Positions 56,451 to 64,000 of a stretch of 64,000 nucleotides of DNA are shown in pieces. The position numbers and the translations under genes are program-made. Source of the DNA: Rheum nobile. Lineage: Eukaryota > Streptophyta > Magnoliopsida > Caryophyllales > Polygonaceae. Numbering within the stretch: position 1 is the stretch's first letter; each line of letters begins with the position of its first letter. Below the pieces are notes generated by a model that did no database searches, was not told the origin of the DNA, and was given only the letters and a program-made list of their open reading frames with translations. Location: NCBI GenBank assembly GCA_027886185.1, contig WOAB01000760.1, forward strand, positions 3,443,017 to 3,507,016, read 5' to 3'.

Positions 56451-57072
56451 TCTACTATATATATACTAAAGCAATAAGAATTTTCGCCACATGGCATTTT
56501 CACAATCATTTTGCCACATGACATCCCTCCAACGTTTTTGCCACGTGTCATTTTCTTAGAATTTCACATTTTTTAAACCTCAATATATATAATATATATT
56601 TAATCTTTCCTATTCTATCAAACAGTTTTTAATTAAGATAGAATCAAATCAAAATTTCCTAATTTATACTAAATATCGTACATTGATTAGAAAGTCTCAA
56701 AAAAAGAAGAATCACACAATTATTTTCATAATCTACTTTTTTCATAAATATTTTGAAAATATAGTTTCACCTTTTTAAATATGAAAATATATAACAAATA
56801 TTTTATCATTTTCTAATATACTATACATATTGGTTGATGATCTTACGAAGATCAAGATCGTGGCTTCTGAAAATGGAGTAAATCAAAATCTTAAATTGTT
56901 TTTCTAACATAGATTAGGAAGGGATCAAATCAATCACACAATTTTTTTCATAATATACTTTTTTATATAAGTACTTTAAATATATAATTTATCTTTATAA
57001 GCATCTAAGTAATAATCCGATAAACAAATTCCGTGATAAATCAATTCGTGCAAGGCACGAGAATTAAACTAG
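56451..57072 (+). mobile_element. Non-autonomous Helitron, 622 bp
   Basis: Starts TCTACTATATATATACTAAA after an A, and ends CTAG before a T (57069-57073), the expected insertion between A and T without duplication. A hairpin TCGTGC-AAG-GCACGA (57046-57060) ends 8 nt before CTAG. It contains three CCACATGGCA/CCACATGACA/CCACGTGTCA words near 56488-56550. No Rep-helicase is encoded. Confidence 0.85.
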
Positions 57073-57103
<31 letters not shown>

Positions 57104-60100
57104 GTAAAGAAATTTAGAGCCACCATATTGAATTTGGCTCCACAAATCCTATGTGTCAATTTGTGATTAATCTATTTTTTTATTAACAATTTTATTCAAT
57201 TTAAATCACAATATCTAATCATAACTAACTTTAAAAATTTAAAAATTTAAATCACAATATCTAATCACAACTAACTTCAAATATAAAACTATATACAACT
57301 TTTTTTATAAAATTTGATTTCTACAAATTACACATACAATAAACTTATAATATATGTTAAAATAATATATGATTGATTTCCTACTAAACTTATATATAAA
57401 ATACATCTTATATTCATTTATGTAATTAGTAATATTATTTTCATGTGTTTGCATATGTAATTTGACCTATATAAAATCATACAATATAAATAATTTTCAA
57501 CTCATAGTACATGTACTTTTATAATCAAGCTCACTATATTATATACAACTTTGTTGAATGATTATATACGTTTTTTATAAATTTTGATTTCTACAAATTG
57601 TAAAAAAAAATAAGCTTATATATGTCAAACTAATATATGATAGATTTCCTACTAAACTTATATATAAAATACATCTTATATTCTTATGAAATTAGTAATA
57701 TTATTTTTATGACTTTGCATATATAATTTATGGGCCAAAATCATAAAATATAGACAATTTTTAACTCACAGTACATGTGCTTTTATAATTCAACCCACTA
57801 TATTAAATTATTACACATACATATTTTATTAACAATTTAGTGAAATTTTAAACAAATGTATCTTAACAAAATTAATTTATATAATCTTGAGATTTTCTTC
57901 TAAACCTTTCGATTTTAACAACTCGTCTTAACAACAATTATATAATATCAGATTTTTAACAAATTTGGCATATTGTACGTTCCCATTTAACAATTTTTAT
58001 TTGATTATATCTATCTATAAAAAATACATGGTCTCCATTTTCCGATTTTACAATGTTTCTTTGGGCTTATTACTTATCATTTTGCTAAATATAATTTTCA
58101 GTTTTAAAAAATTAAATTGAGTTTGTTAATCACCAAGAAAATATTCACTAACAAACCGTGAAATATCAATTATAAATTACCAATAAAATTTTGTCAAATC
58201 AAACAAAAAGTTTAACTAAAAAATCCAGGTAAATCTTTGTTGTAACAAACTTTCAATTTCATATGATTATACATATTATCAAAAGTAAATTAAAATGTAG
58301 TACATATACAAATTTTAAAAGTATTTGAATTTGAGATTACTTTACACCTACATAAATCAACCACTAGGCCCACTACTAATTAATTAATTATTCAAATAAC
58401 TTTTTAATTATCGTTTTCTAGAATTAAGGATATAAATTAAAATAAAAAATTAAAAACTTTAGATGGGTCCATTACATAATTAGAAAAAACTAAAAAATGT
58501 GATTTATAAAGCTGATTTGTAATGATTTTTTTATATATTTTTCTGAATTATTTCATATATTTATTTTAACAAAAAATTGAAATATCAAAGATATCATTAG
58601 ACCAAATCCTTTTTAAATTTTGAATATCCTTAATAAACTGAATTACAAATTCTAAATTACACTCCCTCTTAATTATTTTAAAAAAGGAAATTCGGAATAA
58701 ATTGCACGAGGCTATAAATTTTGTGTCTTCGTGTCTCAATATTATGCCCATGCCCATTCGAGATATGTAATTTCTTTAATTTTGTACCTAAGTTGTTAAC
58801 CATCATTTTTTTGCTTTATTAATTTTTTTCTTATTAATTTTATTTGTGTTATAATATATTTTGTAACCATTACCTTAAAATCATGTGAAGCAATCCTATT
58901 ATCTAAGCAACGCAAGAGTGATGATCATTTTACAAGAGAAAGTAATTTTTTTCGTCTCCATTCATCGAACGTAGGTCATTAAAATTTGCATATCATTTTT
59001 TAGTCATTCAAGATATATCAAAATTATTTTGTTGCTTTTCCGTTCGTTTGATCTCATATCCCCTTAAAATCATGAAATATTTATCATAGCTTGCTATGAT
59101 AAATATTGGTTTCGTAACTAATTTTTAATATATTATTATTTTTGTAAATATTAATAAATAATTGTTTTATATTGTGATTTTTACAAGTATCGTTGAGGGT
59201 GTAACAATAATTTCGGATCCTCATTGTTTACCTATATGGCTATATATAATATCTTGAAAAAAAAAATTATTTTAATATAATTTATTTTTTATAAATTTAC
59301 ATTGGCCTTATTCATTAATTATACATATATAGTTTTTATTTTTATAATTCTAAATTATGCACCTCACTTTATTTTCACTTGACTTTTATCCATGTTTAAC
59401 CAAAAACTTGATTTGAAGGTATAATATTAGGGCTGTTCAAAATGGGACCGGACCGGAAAAGACCGGACCGGACCGGACCAGTGAAATTACGATCCGGTCT
59501 CCGGTCCAGGTTTCCCCCTTAATCCGGGTCCGGTCCGGTCCAAACCCGGAAAAAAACCCGGTCCGGACCGGATTTTTTTTTAAAAAAAATATTTTTCTTA
59601 ATTTATATGTTTTTATAAGTTTTTTTGGAGATTTATATGTATTTTTTTATAGATATTTTTCTTAATTTAATAAGTTAGGAGTATAAATATTTTTTAGATT
59701 TTAAATAAGATTATTTATTTATTTTTTAATAAGGACCGGTCTAAACCGGTCCGGTCTCCGGTCCAAACTTTTGAAAAAATCCAGTCCGGACCGGATGAAC
59801 ACCCCTATATAATATAGTAGTTAAGATTTAAAAATTTAATTATGAATTGTTCAAATATCAAACTAAAAAAACATAAAAAATAAAGATTTTGTTATAATAC
59901 TTAATATTCAACATAAAGAGAATCATGTTCATGATTTTGTAAGTTCTTTTTCCTTTAAAAAATTTTCTACTATAATCCAAACATGTGTTATACATATTAT
60001 GAATATTTTTGACTTTCTTATTCAAAAGATATAATTACTAATCTAATAGTTTTTGTCTGAACCACGCATTAATTATTTGTTTAAAATCTGTTTAAATTGT

Positions 60101-60382
60101 TTTAAAGATCATCTATTATATATCTCATGTATAAATAAATTATAAATCGAGAATATTTTATCGAGATTTTTAGATTAATAACATTATAATATTTCTATAT
60201 TAACTATTCTCTAAATGAGTCTACATAAATCCCTAAATATTATAGCATATTATTTCGAATGATTCAGCAATTTTTTTTATATAAAAAATACTTCAATATA
60301 ACATTAATATAATTCAATCATTAATATTTTTTTTGATATTCTCAAATTACATTATCCGTACAAGTTACGGGTTCTATACTAG
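57073..60382 (+). mobile_element. Second Helitron, 3' end clear, 5' end inferred
   Basis: The 3' end at 60356-60382 has the hairpin CCGTA-CAAGT-TACGG, then 8 nt, then CTAG and T. The 5' end probably lies in the (TA)n run at 57074-57100, followed by TTAAAGTAAAGAAATTTAGAGCC, similar to the TACTAAAGC start of the Helitron before it. The TC terminus was not found. The body is AT-rich without genes. It carries duplicated blocks (TATATATAAAATACATCTTATATTC near 57390 and 57658) and a nested hAT MITE. Confidence 0.55.
59428..59807 (+). mobile_element. hAT-type MITE with GGACCGGACC repeats
   Basis: 380 bp with an exact 8-bp duplication TATAATAT (59420-59427 and 59808-59815). Inverted ends are TAGGGCTGTTCA and, from the right, TAGGGGTGTTCA. 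Both subterminal parts are packed with CCGGTCC/GGACCGG words. The centre is A/T-rich. The 8-bp duplication and TAGGG ends fit hAT. Confidence 0.88.
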
Positions 60383-60646
60383 TTGGATTAGAATGGACCA
60401 ACTATATTTTGCATTTATATAGAAAACATTTTAAATCGAAATGTACTGCAAGATTCAAGATCACATTTGAATCATTTGATTAGGGTGCGTGGACGAAGAA
60501 TGGGCTTTGCAATAATTAAATTTGTATACGTATATAGCTAAGGTTTGTTAATTAAGGGACTTTTCTAGCTTAATTAATTGTTCCGGATTTGAGTTCTTGA
60601 AATGGAACTTACATTTTTATTGGGAGTGTCAATAAAAAGGCGTACT
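60383..60646. other. Short spacer, no gene seen
   Basis: AT-rich, with AAAAAGGCGTACTAAAGGCGTG at its end just before the SINE duplication. Confidence 0.4.
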
Positions 60647-60663
60647 AAAGGCGTGTTACTTGT

Positions 60664-60861
60664 ATTAACATTCAGTTGGTTTAGTGATTTTATATTAGAT
60701 TTTCTTAAGCGTTCTATTCAGAGGTTTCGAGTTCGATTCCTACTGAAGGCGTATATGGAGACATTAATATTGAGATGGGTCTATCACTTCGTGTGATAAC
60801 GGTATCCTGATCTAGACGTAGAACGACTCTGTTCGATCGAACCATGCAATCAAAATCAAAA
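60664..60861 (+). mobile_element. tRNA-derived SINE, plus strand
   Basis: Flanked by an exact 17-bp duplication AAAGGCGTGTTACTTGT (60647-60663 and 60862-60878). The A-box-like TCAGTTGGTTTAGTG lies near 60672 and the B-box GAGTTCGATTCC at 60729-60740. It ends in ATCAAAATCAAAAAA. The open frame 60602-60796 is incidental. It is a different family from the SINE at 21817. Confidence 0.88.
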
Positions 60862-60878
60862 AAAGGCGTGTTACTTGT

Positions 60879-61571
60879 TAGTTCATCACAAACATGATAT
60901 GTTCGCAACTCATTTACCTCTTTTCATTTATCCTACATTTTGCATATAAATTTTCACTCTTCTTCTTTTCATTTTAAACAATAAAATGAATACATTTCAA
61001 TAAATGGTGGTTTTAAAATAAGTCACCACTACAAATGTCAATAAAAAAACTAATGCATACAAAAGGCGTGTTTGATATAATCCTCCATTCACTTTTACTA
61101 TATCCGTTAAATTTTAATTGTCCACTCAAAAACTTGTTTTAATTTTTTTTTCTTTTTAATAATTTACACCAACTTTATTATATTCGTCCCTTATATTTAT
61201 TGATTCATTTTTTTTCCCTCAAATACATACTATTTAATGCATATCCCAATTTTAAATACAAATGAAATAGTTTTTTTTTTAAGAATAAAGTTTTTTAATA
61301 TGTGTAAATTGTTAAAAGGACATTTAAAGTTTAAGAGAGGGAGTTTTATGTACATACTAAGAAAATCATTAAATACATTTTAAAAATATAATTTTTTTCT
61401 TAAATTAATCACCAACCACCCTTTAGAATCAATGGAGAGAGAAAAATCAATATAACAAGATTCCAATACAAAATTTATAATTTTATATATGATAAATTGC
61501 TTTGAAATCCTATTAAGATAAATATTTATAAACAAAAAATAAAACCTAAAAAAACCAATTAAAAGCGAAAA
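60879..61571. other. AT-rich spacer, no gene seen
   Basis: AAAAGGCGTGTTTG appears again near 61058, a further copy of the word used as the SINE target. Nothing else named. Confidence 0.4.
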
Positions 61572-61964
61572 GAGGTGTTCATCCGGTCTGGACCGGATTT
61601 TTCCAAAAGTCCGGACCGGACCGGACCTATTCGGTCCGGTCCTGGACCGATTTAGACCGGATTTTATTTAAAATAAAATATAATAAATTCTTATTTAAAA
61701 TCTATATAAAAATATCTAAAAAACATATATACTCCTAACTTATTAAATTAAGAAAAATATCTATAAAAAACACATATAAATCTCCAAAAAAATATATAAA
61801 TTAAAAAAAAAAATTAAAAAAATCCTGTCCGGTCCGATTTTTTTTTCGGGTTTGGACCGGACCGGATTAAGGAAATTATATGGACCGGAGACCGGACCGT
61901 ATTTTCACCGGTCCGGTCATTTCCGGTCCGGTCCGATTTTCCGGTCGAGATTTGAACAGCCTTA
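61572..61964 (-). mobile_element. Second hAT-type MITE, inverted relative to the first
   Basis: Starts GAGGTGTTCATCCGG and ends TTGAACAGCCTTA. It is related to 59428-59807 in reverse orientation, with the same CCGGTCC-rich subterminal parts and an A/T-rich centre containing AATTAAGAAAAATATCTATA. The flanking 8-mers (GCGAAAAG and GTATCAAG) match poorly, so it is an older insertion. Confidence 0.78.
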
Positions 61965-63343
61965 GTATCAAGTTATATCAATAAACATAGATAGTAGTAA
62001 AGGAAAATGAATGATTGTTTTAAAACTCTAATGATATACTTATCAAGTATCAAATAACCAAAGATCCTAAATAAAAGCTAATATCTTGCAATTATTGATC
62101 ATATCTTATGTACCTAACATTTTTCTAATAGACCATATTTAAACAGAAAATATTATGGAAATTTAACTCCAAGCTAGGGAATCCTTACCTTCAACTGGAT
62201 CATCCCTCACCTTAAAAGTTGGAAACTTGTGATAATTTCGAAACTAGGGCAACAAATCTACAAGATATCATAAATCCTTGTAATTTATGTGGTGCGATAA
62301 AACTACCCGAGCGACAGCCGGTAAATACGCGATTGCATTTAATCTTGTTTACTTCCGTGACCAAAAGTGGAATTGGGGGCACATGCGTAATTATAACCTT
62401 TATTAGGGTACTGTACAGGATTTTTGTTTTTCTCCTTGATTTTTTCCACATGCCTAATCATGATTCCCTTCAAATTCAGGTAATATATATAATTCCATAA
62501 AAAAAAAGGTAATATATATAAAAACAGGCTTGTAAATAATGGTTTCGGATATTATAAAAAAACACTGTATCATATTTCACTTAAATGTAAATACTCCCTA
62601 TACTACAATTTCTTACAATCATGTGATGGGCCAATTTGAATTAATCGATGCATCCGATACTTATAATTAAGTCTACGGTACTTATAATTTAGTTGAAATA
62701 TTTTTGCTACAACTGATTCAAAATCATAACGTACTTTGCAGTCAGAATTGCACGTACATGGCTTGACAATCATTTAATTGAATTAATTAATTTGAGTTTA
62801 CTTTGGTAGTATGTTTCTTTTGGTCACTAGTCATTTGAGTTTTTCATCCATTAATACGGTATGTATACGTAGTAAGACGTAGCAATTTTTTTCCCTGAAA
62901 GGAATTTACTTCGATTATAAACTGGCTAAATGTGCATGCGCATTTTATAAGTATAAATTAAAATAGGAAATTATTTTTAAAATATTTTTTATAAAAAAAA
63001 TAAATAAACTCTTAATAAAAATAATTAAACTAATGACTAAAAAAATTATTATTAAAAAAAAATTATTAAAATAAAATAAAATATTATAGTGGGTTCATTA
63101 ACACACTAAAAAAACCCTTTATAATTATATTTGTCAAACTTAATTGATCTAGTGCGTGTTTGAGTTTAAACTCAAAGCATAGTATTTAATATATATAGTT
63201 ATCGCTTGGACAAAATTTCTTTCAAAGTTAGCTCAAACTTAAACACATAGGAGTATCTTTTTTTTTTTTTTTTTTGGGTCTGAGGAGTATCTAGCAAACC
63301 TAGTAATTAGGGTCTGAATTCAATTGATCTATTATTATCCTAA
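61965..63343. other. AT-rich intergenic DNA, no gene recognised
   Basis: Frames at 62212-62451 (minus) and 62219-62500 (plus) overlap on opposite strands and have no domain. A-rich runs lie near 62990-63080 and a T run near 63258. Confidence 0.4.
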
Positions 63344-63385
63344 CTAGAAATCGAAATCCCTGTTTCGCACGGACTTTTTATGTAT
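63344..63385 (-). mobile_element. Possible Helitron 3' end (minus strand), element leaves the window
   Basis: The minus strand reads GTCCGTGCGAAACAGGGATT, an imperfect hairpin, then CTAG (63344-63347) followed by T. The body would run to the right, past 64000. Confidence 0.4.
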
Positions 63386-64000
63386 ATGTAGTGTCACGAT
63401 TTAAATTTGAGTTTCTAATATATGAATTGTTGTTTCATGTTTAATCTTAGACGATATATTGCTTGATATGTATTTAAATGTAATATCTAAGTCTTGACAA
63501 AAAAATATAATATCTAAGTATTTTAGATATAAAATGCTATGATTGTATAAAGTACAATTTTATTTAATTATTTTTGTCAGAAGTTCAATTTAAATTTTGA
63601 ATTAAGGTGATAGTTGTTTTTTGTAAGGATGTGTTTTTTCCTTTGAAAATATTTGGGAAATATTTTAGAAATGCCTATCTAATTATATGTTGTGCTTGAA
63701 CTCGAGTATTTGTAAGAAATTTGTTACAACAACTCTCATTTCTTACATGCTCCACTACCCTCCACATTTCTAATTTTTTGCCTTTATCTTACAAATTTAT
63801 TGCATTTTAATAATGTCTTTTTTTGTTATGCTTTAGTTATTAATATTCATTAATATATCATTTTATTTATTTGGTCTGGAATATATATCGTTTTATTAGT
63901 CACTTTGACTTTACATATTCCTAGACATTAATATCATTTTAATTAAAATATATTAGTCATTAATTCATATTCTTATTAAATACGGAGTAATATAAATAAT
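63386..64000. other. AT-rich end of the window
   Basis: No gene seen. TACGGAGTA near 63981 matches the short ACTCCGTA words found elsewhere in the window (47872, 50816). Confidence 0.35.

Noticed and set aside
60720..60745. tRNA gene suggested by A- and B-box words
   Set aside because: No cloverleaf; exact flanking duplication and A-rich tail show a SINE. The same holds for 21990-22060.

Overview
This is nuclear DNA from a flowering plant, most likely a eudicot. The evidence is GT-AG introns in typical plant housekeeping genes, an AT-rich background and a dense load of plant transposons. I could not fix the order or species. Three host genes are clearly intact: the U2 snRNP protein U2A' (minus strand, 17920-21600, 7 exons), a thylakoid-lumen FKBP-type prolyl isomerase of the FKBP16-3 type (plus strand, 42552-44752, 7 exons) and a secreted copper amine oxidase (minus strand, 45337-49082, 5 exons). 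For all three, the exons I assembled by hand join in frame from ATG to stop. A small possible host gene starts at 3091.

Layout. 393-2636 is a solo LTR. 3512-14348 is a nearly complete Ty3/gypsy chromovirus (Tekay/Del type) on the minus strand. It has about 2.2 kb LTRs, a primer-binding site, a polypurine tract, a gag-pol frame broken by two stops and an extra leader ORF. 15590-17505 is a decayed mariner-like element. The U2A' gene follows, with a Tourist-type MITE in an intron and a SINE just upstream. 22306-35448 looks like one very large PIF/Harbinger transposon with a TAT target duplication. On the plus strand it carries a Myb/SANT ORF1 and a DDE transposase. On the minus strand it carries a second, intact Myb/SANT gene and a coiled-coil/transmembrane gene with one stop. 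A solo LTR, a LINE fragment, a Mutator-type MITE and an unclassified 734-bp insert are nested inside it.

36040-42289 is a short-LTR, non-autonomous retroelement encoding an unfamiliar 301-residue protein. Its left LTR is split by a 4.25-kb fold-back element with arms over 1 kb, hairpin clusters and an inverted 41-bp satellite. The element ends about 260 bp upstream of the FKBP start codon. From 49.1 kb to the end I see no convincing host gene. That stretch is AT-rich with Helitron ends, hAT and Tourist MITEs and a tRNA-derived SINE, several with clean target duplications.

How the parts relate: U2A' acts in the spliceosome, FKBP16-3 in the thylakoid lumen and the amine oxidase in the apoplast, so the host genes form no pathway together. 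The rest is a nested record of transposon insertions. The least ordinary parts are the multi-gene Harbinger element, the fold-back element with its host retroelement, and the leader ORF of the chromovirus with its MGxxxS N-terminus. All coordinates and comparisons were made by eye.
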